From positions 26,241,891 to 26,305,890 of the forward strand of contig CM064732.1 in the NCBI GenBank assembly GCA_032717465.1: DNA of 64,000 bases, in the 5' to 3' direction. The first letter of the stretch is position 1. The number at the start of each line of letters is the position of its first letter. The notes beneath the pieces are model-generated. The model saw nothing but the letters and a program-made list of their open reading frames with translations. It ran no database searches and was not told the origin of the DNA. Source of the stretch: Coenobita brevimanus (lineage: Eukaryota > Arthropoda > Malacostraca > Decapoda > Coenobitidae). Positions 21,451 through 33,400 of this stretch are shown one piece after another. Both the position numbers and the translations under genes were made by a program.

Positions 21451-23867
21451 TGGGTGACAGAAAGACTTTTCTCTTTCTTTCCATTCCTTCCCTTTTCTCC
21501 CTTTCAGCTTTCAGTTGTACCGAATTCATAGCCTGTCAAATCTTTCCACCTCACTTAATCCACCCCTACCACTTCCTACTTTCTATGTTCCTTACTCCGT
21601 TTTCTTCTCTCCCAGTTCATGCACAATTTTACTTATTTCACTCCTGTTTTTCCTTTTCTCATCTCTTTCCACCATCTCATTTTTTTTTTCACCTTTACTA
21701 AATTACATGCCATTTTTCACCCCAGACACTCTCCATATTTTTCTCAACCCATTCCACTCTAAAACTTCATCTGAACTTTTTTCTCCTTTTGCTACTTTTT
21801 TTTTTTTTTTTACTTTGCTGTAAGTTATTCTTTCTCCTTTTTTAGGCCATGCTCTTTAATTACACCATCGTAATAGTTCTTCACACTCTCAACATTATTC
21901 TGGTTTTTCTCTTCTCATTTCACTCACGAGATTTTCTTGTTTTCATCATTGCTTCTTTCTACTTTATTCTGTTTCATTTCCAAACTCTTTGAAATGTTCC
22001 CACTGGTAATCCTAACACCAGCACTACGCGTTTTTTTTTTTTAAATCAGGTTGTATCAATATTTCTTCCTGTCTCCGTACTTCTTTTGTCTTCTTTACTA
22101 TTCCCCCATTTCATGATTTCAACTTTTCAGCCCAAAGTCATCATTTAGATATCTCGTTGGTGTCAGACGATTAAATTCGGTTTGAGGAAGCCATTTAGGA
22201 ATATTGGGTTTCAGATAGCTTTCAGTTGCCCTTTGACAAAAGTCTCCAGTTAGGTGTATAGAACTGTCTGGAAGTAGCAAGGGTATACCAGTAGAATACT
22301 ACACCTAATTCAATGGGCTAAGCCTTTTCATCTGACACCATCCAGCCTCTAGTGCTTCACTTCTCACTTTCAGTAATTTTCTCCCCCAGTCTCATTTAAT
22401 CTCCGTATTCCTTTACTTTTTTTCCTGTCTCTCACCTTTCTTGATTGTCTTCGCTTTTCTCTTTCCTCTCGATATTGTTTTCTGCTCCACCCTCTTCATC
22501 CTTCTTCGTATTCTCGCAAAATGTTTTCCTGTCACCAATCCTTCCTATCTGCCTTCTCTTTGCTCTTCATTCCTTTTGTTTTCTGATCAGTTCTCTCTTC
22601 ATATCCATTTTATACCTCCTGTCTTCTCCTGTCTCATAACTTTATTCCTTATCTTCATTCTTTTCTTTCCTTTTTACATCCTTAACTTCATTTTGTTTTC
22701 TTTTATATCCCCAACTTCATTGTTTTCCTTTCTTTTTATATCCTTAACTCCATTCTTTTCTTTTCCCTTTATATCGTTCACCTCATTCTTTATTCAGGTT
22801 CTTTAAATTTTCTCAGGTTTCCTATCGCCGATTTTTCTCCTCATTTTCCTACTTCTCTCCCATACTTAAATATCCCTTCCTACTCTTTAAGTTTCCTCCC
22901 CGTTCCGTCTCTCCCTCTTCCTGCTTCCAGTTTCTGCTACATCTCTTCCCTCTGTTCTCTCTCGTTTCTCAATATTCTTACCCCACTCTCAATTAACCTT
23001 TTTTCTCTTCCTGTCTCTCATATTCCTCCCTGTCTTCCCTTTTCTTTATCATCTCGACATTTTCCGTCCTATGCTCAAATTTTCACCTGATCCTTCTCAC
23101 CGATTTCAGTTCATCTTCTTCGTATCCTTCTATTTTTATACCATCTCCTTTGTATCCTTCTCACTCTTTTCATCTTCTTATCTCTCTTGCTGTCCTTTCC
23201 CCTTTCCCGCACCTCCTCCCAACCCTTCTTCCCCTCTTCCCCCTCAGGGTTTTATGCTCCACTCTCTCTTCATTTTGGTCTTCTCCCTTCCTATCTACCA
23301 CGTTTCCTATCGGTCTTCTCTCCTTCCTTTTGTCGCAGTAGTTTTCCTTGTTTCATCCTCAGTCTGTTCATCTCCTTCCTACTTTGTTCTCTCTTCTTGC
23401 ATGTCATCTGTCATCCATATTTTTTACCTTCAGTCTACTGACAACATTTCTATTACCACCATATTAATTTCCTTTATACTCCTTCCCTCCTTTCCTCTAT
23501 TTCAATTTTCCTTCCAGTCATTGTGTCTTTTTTATTTGCTATAGTTGCTGCTCCAATCTATACTCACCTCGTTAAATTCATACTTTTTTGTAACATACCA
23601 TTTTTCCCTATAATTGTTCTTATCTCTCCGATCACTATCTTGAATTGTTAAAAAAAAAAAAAAAACAGTTGGAACAACCTTTACTTCACACCCACTTTCT
23701 ATGTCCGAGCTTTCTTTACTGTCTCCCTCATACTTCTCCTGTGTACAGTTCGTATTCCACTTTCTCTTTCTTCCCGTCATATCAATTCTCTCTTATACTG
23801 GCTCTCATAATTCCTTCCCAAGTTACTCTTCTCACTCTGTTTCACCATAATGAATATGGGTTTCTTT

Positions 23868-23938
<71 letters not shown>

Positions 23939-23965
23939 TGTGTTCATTCTCCCTCATTCTCCTGA
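21450..23965. repeat. Pyrimidine-rich (Y) tract, 2.5 kb
   Basis: The plus strand is overwhelmingly C and T (TTCCTTCCC, CTTTTCTCC and similar), apart from a short island at about 22140-22345. The many Ser/Leu/Phe/Pro-rich frames are compositional artefacts. The tract ends in a pure (CT)n array at 23870-23935. Confidence 0.75.
22158..22340. mobile_element. Candidate MITE, 183 bp
   Basis: The left end TGGTGTCAGACGA and the reverse complement of the right end, TGGTGTCAGATGA, agree at 12 of 13 positions. The interior is normal-composition sequence set in an otherwise pyrimidine-rich tract, so it looks inserted. No clear target duplication is visible and the superfamily is unknown. Confidence 0.45.
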
Positions 23966-24068
23966 ATTTACATTTGCGTCTCTTACGTTTCAGCTCTCTA
24001 TCCTGTGCTTCTCATTTCTATTATATTTTGCACTGGTATCGCTTCTCTACCAATATCGTTCTCTTAAT

Positions 24069-24075
<7 letters not shown>

Positions 24076-24106
<31 letters not shown>
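24076..24106. repeat. (CT)n microsatellite
   Basis: Pure CT run after CCCCCCC. Confidence 0.92.
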
Positions 24107-24110
<4 letters not shown>

Positions 24111-24239
24111 AAATCCGGATGTTGAGGAACCAGAGAATCAGAATAATTATCCATTTCCACCTTCACGCGGAGAGTTCACAAAGGGCGCTCATTAACTGTG
24201 CGTGTTCGCTGCGGCGAAAAGAGGGAGTGAAACTGGATT

Positions 24240-24242
<3 letters not shown>

Positions 24243-24277
<35 letters not shown>
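24243..24277. repeat. (GA)n microsatellite
   Basis: Pure GA run. Confidence 0.92.
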
Positions 24278-24282
<5 letters not shown>

Positions 24283-24406
24283 GCATGTGCGTTTTTCGTG
24301 TGAGAAAATTTTGATATGTACATGCTTGTGAATAATCAAGTGAATACAATCATGTGCTTTGTGTGTATCGTTGCACGTATTAAAGTGTGCATATGCGTAT
24401 GAATAC

Positions 24407-24407
<1 letters not shown>

Positions 24408-24471
<64 letters not shown>
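24408..24471. repeat. (TG)n microsatellite
   Basis: Pure TG array, followed by imperfect CAGA repeats (24480-24497) and a run of nine G. Confidence 0.95.
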
Positions 24472-24474
<3 letters not shown>

Positions 24475-24704
24475 CAGAGACAGACAGACAAACAGACAGT
24501 TGGGGGGGGGCTAATGATAGCGAGCAGATAATTAACGGAAGGAAACAAAGACAAAAGCTGTTAGTCACCTATTTTAGTGACCCTCCGCCGTTATGTGTAG
24601 TTATATCCTATATTTATATAGAATCAGTAATGGATATTATAATTTACCGTTTGTGCGTAAATATGCTTAGGGGTAATTAATTCTCCGGACTGGAATGCTC
24701 GTCG

Positions 24705-24706
<2 letters not shown>

Positions 24707-24794
<88 letters not shown>
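24707..24794. repeat. (TA)n microsatellite
   Basis: About 88 bases of pure TA. A run of about 18 T follows at 24835-24852. Confidence 0.97.
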
Positions 24795-24797
<3 letters not shown>

Positions 24798-24854
24798 AAA
24801 TTCTTGGTCCGTGTGTCATGCTGTATGACGCCAATTTTTTTTTTTTTTTTTTAT

Positions 24855-25397
24855 TAACGTGCGTGATATATTACTACATCGCATCTTTTCTTTTATTATT
24901 TTTCCACACTCACTTAGTGCACAGTCCCGAATAAGCGTACCTGTATGTATGTAATTCAGGATATAAGCAGTAATATGTTGAAAAAAATCTCTACAGCTAA
25001 AATAAATCAGAGCGGTCCAATTTATAAGCAACAATTATCCAGTAACCATTAATATCAACAGCTGCACCCACAGCCTCACTCCCGTCGTCACTCCACAGAC
25101 ACTGTAAGGAGAAAAACCTCATGAAGCTTCATTAAGATAGAGCCATGTATTTTCTCTTAAATGGTTGTCTCTCCCGCCAGGCGCTGACGGAACAAGGGAA
25201 GTAAGGCTCTGTCCCGACAATCAGCTAATTATTCTGTTTCGCCTGTCACGTATCCTGGCACAGGAATAACTGGTCCTGTCTGAAATAGCTCGGGGAGACC
25301 TTTTAAAATTCTCAACTTCTGCCAATTAGTTTTCAGAGACAGACAGACAGACAGACAAAACATGAGATGACAGGAGAGAAGTGTTTGATGTACGAAC

Positions 25398-25400
<3 letters not shown>
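24855..25400. other. Anonymous sequence, no gene seen
   Basis: No motif-bearing frame. A short (CAGA)n run at about 25337-25356 precedes the (TA)n array. Confidence 0.35.

Positions 25401-25401
<1 letters not shown>

Positions 25402-25472
<71 letters not shown>
25402..25472. repeat. (TA)n microsatellite
   Basis: About 70 bases of pure TA. Confidence 0.97.
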
Positions 25473-25475
<3 letters not shown>

Positions 25476-25734
25476 TATTTGTATACTATGTAAGGATAAA
25501 GGAACCAAAGGTTAGGAGTAAGCAAGATTAGTTCCTCCAAGAAACTGTAACACAATTATCATTGTGGAAGCTTCAAAAACAGTGCTGAAATGCGTAATTT
25601 TGATATGAACTATAAGCTTACTAGTTTTACACGCAAACCGTCGCAAGCGGATACCCGCTATGTCGGCCATTTAGGTTGATTCTGCTGTAAACTCAGTCTA
25701 TCACTCATCGCCCGTCAATACTTACCTAGCCATA

Positions 25735-25820
25735 TATGACCTAACCGAACTTGAAACAACCTAATCTAACCTAACCCAAATCAATCAAATCTCACTTAAT
25801 TTAACTTAAGCTAACTAATG
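25735..25820. repeat. Degenerate CCTAA-like repeat
   Basis: ACCTAACC, AACCTAATCTAACCTAACCC and TAACTTAAGCTAACTAA recur in about 85 bases. This resembles decayed (CCTAA)n, the complement of the TTAGG telomere repeat of arthropods. Homology to telomeric DNA is inference. Confidence 0.4.
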
Positions 25821-25988
25821 TGAACGATTTGGGGACGAATGAGTTCGGGGCCGAGTCAGACCATTGCCCTCTGTGCTGCGCAAACGCCGATGTCAATGGA
25901 CCTAACTCCGTGCTCTTGATTAATATGTCAGTTTTGCATAATGAGGGAGCCATGGATGAATTTACCCTTCTGTAGCATAAATGATATG

Positions 25989-28900
25989 TACCCCCTGGGG
26001 GTAGTTTTTTTTTTTTTTTCAAGAATATTCCCCCAGTATCCCTGCTTGTCGTAAAAGGCGACTAAAAGGGTTGGCGGAGGGTTAGTGCCCCTCCCCGGAA
26101 AACAACTAACTTAAAAAACAAACAATAAGCCTCGGACAAGGACTGACCAAACGATGACGACAAAGGACCGGACAAAGGACATGGTAATTGGAACTTGGAA
26201 TGTAAGGGGAGCGAATGATAAGGTGAAAGAGAGAGAGATTGTCCAGGTGCTTGAGGGTGCGAAAGTGGATGTATGTGGAATAACTGAAACAAAATGGTGA
26301 GGAGAAAGTGTGAGAGAATGGGAGTATGGATGGGGTATATGTGCAGGAGTAGGTGAGAATGAGAGGGCAAAGGAAGGAGTATGTATAGTTGTGAGTAAAT
26401 GATGGAAGAGGAGCATAAGACAGCATGGATCAGTTGGGTCTAGGATTGTGTGGGTAAAGTTGAAAGTTGGAATACAAATGTGGGCGATTGTGTGTGTGTA
26501 TGCACCAACGCAAGATCGTGCTAGAAGAGTGAGAGAAGAGTTCTGCACAAATGTAGAAGTGCGCATGGAAAGTTTGGAAGGAATGAGAGAGTGTTTTTGA
26601 TTGGTGATATGAATGGTAATGTTGGGAATGTGAAGGTGGATGGAATAGTTGGTGAGTGGGGTGTGCCTGCTGAGATAGATGAGAATGGGAGTGCGTTAGT
26701 GGACATTTGTGCTGGGAGGGGGTTGGTGATAACCAATACCCTCTTCAGGCATAAAATGATCCACAGGTATACATGGCGAATAATGAGAAGGGTGGGTGGT
26801 GAACTGAATGAAAGGAAGGCAATGATTGATTATGTGTGTGTGGATGAAAGGATGCGAAGATGTGTAAAAAATGCAAGAGTGTATAGAGGTTGGAGGAGTG
26901 GACTTTCTGACCTCTACTTGGTGGTGGCCAGAATTAGAATGCAAGTAAGATGGAGGAATAGAAGAAGGGAAAGACGAGAGGAAGGAGTAGTTGCAAGGAG
27001 AGTGGAAAGGTTACAAGAGGATGAGAAAAAGGCAGAGTATAAGAGAGAAGTGGAGGAACGATTGGGCAAATATGAATTGGAGCAGATGCGAGACGTGGAA
27101 GGTGTGTGTAAGATATTTACAGAAGAAATATGTGCAGCATGTGATGTGGTGTGTGGAAGGAAGAGAAGATGGAGGGGGGTGCAAGGAACGGCGTGGTGGA
27201 CTGAAGAGGTGAAACAGGTTGTGGCACAAAACGAGAAAGCATACAATGAATGGATGAGAAATAGGGGCGTGGAAGAAGTTGAGAGGCGGAAGAGAGAGTT
27301 ATATGTAGAAAGAAAGAGAGAGGTGAAAAGATTAGTAAGAGAGAGTAAGAAGAGAGTGGATGAGGAATTTGGAAAGAATTTAAGTGTAAAGTGGAGGGAC
27401 TGTAAGAAAATGTTCTGGAGAGAGGTGAAAAGAGTAAGACAGGATGGAAGTGAAGTTAGCAGGGGAGTGAAAGATAAAAATGGTAGATTACTAGTGGAGA
27501 AGGGAGAAAAAGTGAGCAGATGGAGAGAACACTTTAAGGAATTGTTGAACGTAGAGGATGGAAGTAATGCGAATATAAGTGGCTGGGGAATAGCTGGGAG
27601 AAGGAGGGAGGTGAGAAGACAGGAAGAAATCAGTAGGATAGAAGTTGTGGAAGCAATGAAGAAAGTTAAAACGGGGAAAGCCCCAGGAATTGATGGAGTG
27701 TGTGGTGAAATGCTGAAGCATGGGGGAAAGATAGTAGTAGAATGGATGTGGAAGATGTGCAGATTGGCCTGGGAGGAAGGTAAAGTCCCGGAGGATTGGA
27801 AGGCAGGTATAATTATTCCCTTGTACAAAGGAAAAGTGGAAAAAGAAGTGTGTGGTAATCATAGGGGCATTTGTCTTCTTAGTATAATAGGAAAAGTGTA
27901 TGGTAGGATACTTATAGACAGAGTTAGAGAAAGAACAGAGGAATTAGTTGGAGAAGAACAGGGAGGCTTTAGGAAGGGAAGAGGTTGTGTAGATCAGATA
28001 TTCATCCTTAGATCTTTAGTGGAAAAGTTTCTAGAGAAGGGAAAGAAGTTGTATGCGGCTTTCAAGGATTTGGAGAAAGCATATGACAGGGTGGATAGAC
28101 AAGGATTGTGGAAAGTGTTAAGAATATATGGAGTAGATGGGAAGTTGTTGAATGCTGTGAAGAGTATGTACGATGGCACGAAGGCTGCAGTCCGTGTGGA
28201 TGGTGAACTAAGTGAATTTTTCTCTTTGAAAGTTGGTTTGAAACAGGGATGTGTCATGTCTCCATGGTTGTTCAATCTGTACATGGATGGGGTAATAAAA
28301 GAGGTACAAGGTAGGTTAGTGGATGTTGGAGTGACCCTGGTGAGAGAGGATAGTGTTTGGAAACTTCCTGTACTCTTGTTTGCAGATGATACTGTGTTGT
28401 TGAGTGAAGACGAAGGGGAGCTGCAAGGATTGGTGGATGAGTTTGAGAGAGTGTGTAAGAAACGGAATCTAAAGGTGAATGTAGTGAAGAGTAAAGTGAT
28501 GGTCTTTGAGAAGTTAGTGAATGTACAGCGAGGTTGGATGGTGAGGAATTGGAAAATGTGAGTACGTTTAAGTACTTGGGTAGTGTAATGAGTAAGGATG
28601 GAGGTTTGGAGGATGAAGTGCTTAAAAGGGTACAGCGGGGAAGAAAAGTTGCTGATTCTTTGAAAGCAGTGATAAGAAACAGGGAAGTGAGCATGGAAGT
28701 GAAAAAGTTACTACATGACAGTATTGTGATACCAACTCTAACGTACGGAAGTGAAGCTTGGATATTGTTGGAAGGACACAAGTCAAGAGTGAGAGCAGTG
28801 GAAATTAGTTATTTAAGAGGAGCCTGTGGAGTCACGTGGAGAGACAGGCTGACAAATGAGGATATAAATGAGCATTGTGGTGCTGATGTGGATGTGATAG

Positions 28901-29181
28901 GAAGTGTTATGAGGAACACACTGAGGTGGTTTGGCCATGTGGAGAGGATGGAGGGTGAAAGACTGACGAAGAGAGTGTATGTGAGTGAGGTGGAGGGGGG
29001 AAGAGGGAGGAGGAGGCCGAGGATGAGATGGAGGGATGGGGTGGAGAGGTATATGAGAGAGGGGTGTGTGAGTTGGGAGCAGGGCAGTGAAATGGCGGGG
29101 GACAGGGCGACTTGGAGGCGATTTGTTTGTGGCCACCCCAAACGGGATTGAGGCGTCTGGCAATAGATAGATAGACAGACA
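25989..29181 (+). mobile_element. RTE-family LINE copy D (full length)
   Basis: It starts with the leader TACCCCCTGGGGGTA, a perfect 7-bp-arm hairpin at 25989-26003. The leader continues through a run of T and CCCAGTATCCCTGCTTG to the coding start near 26154. It ends in CGGGATTGAGGCGTCTGGCA plus (TAGA)n at 29163-29181. This is the only copy in the C/D subfamily with a complete 5' end. Confidence 0.88.
26154..29151 (+). pseudogene. RTE endonuclease-reverse transcriptase, copy D (broken)
   Basis: ATG at 26154 (MTTKDRTKD). Endonuclease motifs are GTWNVRGAND, ITETK, VYAPTQDR and LIGDMNGNVG. The SDH site reads SDLY near 26908 instead of SDHH, so the catalytic His appears lost. The long uninterrupted frame 26591-28561 (about 656 residues) then spans the linker and reverse transcriptase: GKAPGIDGVCGEML, GGFRKGRGCVDQIF, LEKAYDRVDR, KQGCVMSPW and FADDTVLLSEDEG. 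A small deletion near 28513 breaks the frame, and 28534-29151 carries the C-terminus (LRWFGHVERM, then GHPKRD at the stop). Other damage is a stop near 26298, a stop near 26400 and a frame change near 26580. Normal length would be close to 1000 residues. Confidence 0.87.
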
Positions 29182-29786
29182 CCGAATATGGGTGTCATAA
29201 ATTCATTTGTAATCCTGAAAGTTAGTTCCTGTTATAAAATATACATTATTTACTGACTGTATCTCTCCTTCAGTTTGTCAGTAATTTCTTGGTCTTTTTA
29301 CTTTTTGTTCCAAATATTTTTAGATTTATCTGGTGTCATTTTCTTTATTCTGTCATCGTTTTCATTTTTATATTTAAGCTTTTCTGAATGGATTTATAGA
29401 CTTAAATGTAAGGATCGCATCATCGTTGATGTTAGTTTATCAACAAGGTAATATGAACAGATGTACGTAAGTTCACCGTGTCTGAATGGAAATGATCATG
29501 TATTCCAGGGAATATCTTAGCAGTCTTTAACTTCAATTTTGTTTTTTCCTCACTTTTATCGACTCTCGACCTTACCTCTTTCGCATTTCTCCCTGGTATA
29601 TTTTTTCTTTTCTTTTTAATTTGAAGGTATTGCTACCTACGACTTCCTGTCATTTTTCCCTTTACTACTTCTCTTCCTTGCACACCCCCTCCCCCGTCCC
29701 GCCTCTCTCTTTCTCATATTTTTACATGTCCGACTCTAGGCAAAGGCTTCAGGGCCAATTTCTCAGGGACAGTGACCTATCCCAAG

Positions 29787-29788
<2 letters not shown>
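29182..29788. other. Anonymous sequence, no gene seen
   Basis: Mixed sequence, pyrimidine-rich from about 29520 on. No motif or repeat family recognised. Confidence 0.35.

Positions 29789-29789
<1 letters not shown>

Positions 29790-29877
<88 letters not shown>
29790..29877. repeat. (TA)n microsatellite
   Basis: About 88 bases of pure TA, at the 3' side of the adjoining minus-strand SINE-like sequence. Confidence 0.97.
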
Positions 29878-29879
<2 letters not shown>

Positions 29880-30255
29880 TCAGACGCAGCAGCAGTTTGA
29901 GTATCCACTGCAGGACCGGCCTATTCCGACCGAAGTCGGAACGATACAGCCAATGTATCATTACCAAGTGGCCTAGGCTGTCTACTAGCGATTGGATGTA
30001 GGGTGAGAAGTGCTTGTAAGTGTAATTATAGTGGCTTTGGATGTGTGGGTAGTCTGTGAACCAAGAGTGATTGGCCCGTGCAAGCCGACTGGGTGCAAGC
30101 ATACTTTACAGTATGCGACACTGGTTCAACCACAGCACCCCTTGTGTCCGCCAAGCAGTACGTGGCCAGGAGAACGCTCCCAAAGTTTATTACCCTGGCG
30201 GGACGCGAACCCTCGCTCTCCAGTGTACAAAAACGCACACATTACCGCAGAGGCT

Positions 30256-30257
<2 letters not shown>
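29878..30257 (-). mobile_element. tRNA-derived SINE candidate between (TA)n arrays
   Basis: On the minus strand the head (30257 leftwards) contains GCCTCTGCGGTAATGTGTGCG and, about 40 bases on, GAGGGTTCGCGTCCCGCC. These fit a tRNA D-arm/A box and a T-arm/B box. The body runs about 300 bases and includes a perfect hairpin, TTCCGAC-CGAA-GTCGGAA, at 29924-29941. Long (TA)n blocks flank it on both sides, consistent with a (TA)n tail or insertion into TA. The source tRNA is not certain. Confidence 0.5.

Positions 30258-30324
<67 letters not shown>
30258..30324. repeat. (TA)n microsatellite
   Basis: Pure TA array. A second one lies at 30377-30411, next to the tail of RTE copy F. Confidence 0.97.
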
Positions 30325-30325
<1 letters not shown>

Positions 30326-30374
30326 CACGATCACAAATGTCACAGTTATCAACAAAGTAAATACAGGTAGTGAT

Positions 30375-30410
<36 letters not shown>

Positions 30411-30412
<2 letters not shown>

Positions 30413-33400
30413 TATCTATCTATCTATAGCCCGACGCCCTAATCCCGCAAAGGGTGGCCGCAGACAAAACGCCTCCAAGTCGCTCTGTCACCGACCATTC
30501 GACCACCCTCCCCCCAACTCACCCCCTTCCCTCATATACCTCTCAGCTCCATCCCTCCACCTCATCCTCTGTCTACCTCTCCTTCTCCCTCCCTCCACCT
30601 CACCTACATATACCCTCTTAGTCAGTCTTTCACTCTCCATTCTCATCACATGTCCAAACCACCTCAGCGTATTTCTCCTAATCTTCTCAACCACATCCAC
30701 ATCCAGCCCACAGCATTCCTTCACTTCTTCATTCGTCAACCTGTCCCTCCACGTCACTCCACATGCTCCTCTCAAGTAACTCATTTCCACTGCTCTCACT
30801 CTTGACTTGCTCCCCTCTTGCAAGGTCCATGCCTCGCTTCCATACGTCAGGGTAGGGATCACAATACTATCATGCAGTGACTTCTTAACTTCCATACTCA
30901 CTTCCCTATTTCTCATCACTGCTTTCAGTGTACCAACAACCTTCCTTCCCTGCCGTACCCTTTCACGCACTTCATCCCCCAAAGTTCCATCCTTACTCAT
31001 CACACTACCCAAGTACTTGAATGCACTCACATTCTCCATATCCTCACCATCCAACCTCACTGCACACTCTGTGACTTCATTCCTCTCAAACACCATAACT
31101 TTACTTTTGTTTACATTTACTTTCAGATTCCTCCTCCTACACATTGTCCCAAATTCATTCACCAAACCTTGCAACTCCCATTCATCTTCACTCAACAATA
31201 CTGTATCATCAGCAAATAGCAACACCAGAAGCTTGCAAATCTCACCCTCATTCATTAGAGCCACCCCCACATCCACTGCCCTACCCTGCACCTCCTTTAC
31301 AACCCCATCCATGTATATATTAAACAGCCATGGAGACATTACACAACCTTGTTTCAGTCCCACATTGAGATCAAAGAACTCACTCAGCTCACCATCCACT
31401 TGCACCGTAACCCTAGCTCCTTCCTATATACTCTTCACAGCACTCAATAATTTCCCCTCCACTCCATATATTCTTAATACCTTCCACATACCTTGCCTTT
31501 CTATTCTGTCATAAGCTTTCTCCAAGTCCATGAAGGCAGCATACACTTTCCTTCCCTTCTCTAGATACTTCTCCACTAAACATCTTAGAACAAATATCTG
31601 ATCTACACACCCTTTTCCCTTCCTAAATCTCCCTTGTTCTTCTCCAACTAGCTCCTCTGTCATATGCCTAACCCTATCAATGAGTATTCTACCATATATT
31701 TTACCAGTCACACTAAGTAGGCAAATACCCCTATGGTTACCACATACTTCTCTCTCTCCTTTTCCTTTGTATAAAGGAACAATTATACTTGATTTCCAGT
31801 CCTCTGGATCCCTTCCCTCTTCCCAAGCCAATCTACATAACTTCCATATCCACTCCACAACAATCTCACCCCCATACCTAGGCATTTCACCACACACTCC
31901 ATCAATTCCTGGGGCCTTTCCCAACTTAATATTCTTCATCGCTTCCACTACTTCCGCCCTACTGATCTCTTCCTCCCTCCTCTCATCTCTTCTTCTCCCA
32001 GCCATTCCCCAACCACTTATACTCGCACTGCTCTCACTCTCCACATTCAACAAATCCTCAAAGTGCTCCTTCCATCTCCTCAGTTTCTCTCTCTTCTCCA
32101 CCAACAATCTATTATTCACTCCCCTACTATTTCCCCTTTCACACTGCCTTACTTGCTTTACCTCCTTCCAAAACAATTTCTTACTTTCCCTCCATTTCAC
32201 ACTCAGATTCCTCCCAAACTCCTCATCCACTTTCTTTTTACTCTCCTTCACCAGTCTCTTAACCTTCCTCTCCTGCTCACTTATACCTCTTTCTTCTCTC
32301 TCTCATCTTCTTCCCTACCTCTACTCGCTAACCATTCACTATATGCCTTCTTCTTTTGTTCCACAGCTCGTTTCACTTCATCATTCCAGCATGCTGTCCC
32401 TTGCACACCCTTGCATCTCCTCCTCACTCCACAAACCGCCTCACACGCTGCGCCTATCTCTTCCGTGAATATCTTACATACGTCTTCCACCCCTTCCATC
32501 TGCTCTAGCTTATACCTTCCCAGTCTTTCTTCCACTATGCTCTTATACTCTGTCATTTTCTCACTAGCTTGCAATTTCTCCACTCTTCTCACAGGCGTTG
32601 CTTCCTCCTGTCTTCCCCTTCGTCTCCTCAACCACTTTCTTTGCAGCTCTACCTTGGCCATCACTAAGTGATGGTCCGAGACTCCATTCCCCCACCCTCT
32701 CCACACTCTTGCATCCAACACTTGTCTTCTCATTCGCTCATCCACACACACTTAGTCTATCATTGCCTTTCGTTCAACAAGTTCACCATCCATCCTCCTC
32801 ATTACTCTCCATGTATACCGGTGGATCATCTTATGCCGAAAGTAGGTGTTGGTTATTGCCAACCCCTTTCCAGCACAGGTGTCCACCAAAGCACTTCCAT
32901 TCCCATCTACGTCAGCTGGCGCACCCCACTGACCAACCACTCCATCCACTCGTACATTCCCAACTTTGCCATTCATGTCTCCAATCAACAGCACTCTCTC
33001 GCTCCTCTCAAACTTGTCCATACACGCTTCCACACTCGCCCAAAACTCATCTTTCACTCTTGCCACTCTATCCTCTGTCGGGGCATACACACATACAATC
33101 GCCCATGCTTGTATACCTACTTTCATCCTCACCCATACAATCCTTGCACCCACTGTTCCATACTCTCTTATATTCTCCTTCCACTTCTTGCTTATCATCA
33201 GACGTACTCCCTCTCTTGCCCTCTCATTTTCATTGACTCCCGCACATATACCTAAACCATATTCCCATTCTCTCACCCTTTCACCTTTGCATTTAGTTTC
33301 AGTTAATCCACATATATCCACTCTTGCATCCTCAAACACCTGAACAATCTCTCTCTCTTTCACTTCATCATTCACTCCTCTCACATTCCACGTTCCCACC

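Noticed and set aside
21450..23965. Many Ser/Leu/Phe/Pro-rich frames that look like small membrane proteins
   Set aside because: They come from pyrimidine-rich DNA, in which stops on the plus strand are rare. They have no start context, motifs or consistent frame. The same holds for 44726-45419, 46647-47168 and 47485-48233.
24387..24680. Val-Cys and Thr-His repeat frames
   Set aside because: They are translations of (TG)n/(CA)n. The same applies at 37351-37676, 51603-52037 and 53222-53407.
26062..29198. Long minus-strand frames opposite RTE copy D (and the matching shadows at A, B, C, F, G, H)
   Set aside because: They are antisense shadows of the G/A-rich RTE coding strand and recur opposite every copy. 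The sense strand carries the enzyme motifs.
29160..29215. CATAAAT as target duplication of RTE copy D
   Set aside because: Seven AT-rich bases, and the right copy is about 20 bases beyond the TAGA tail. Not convincing.
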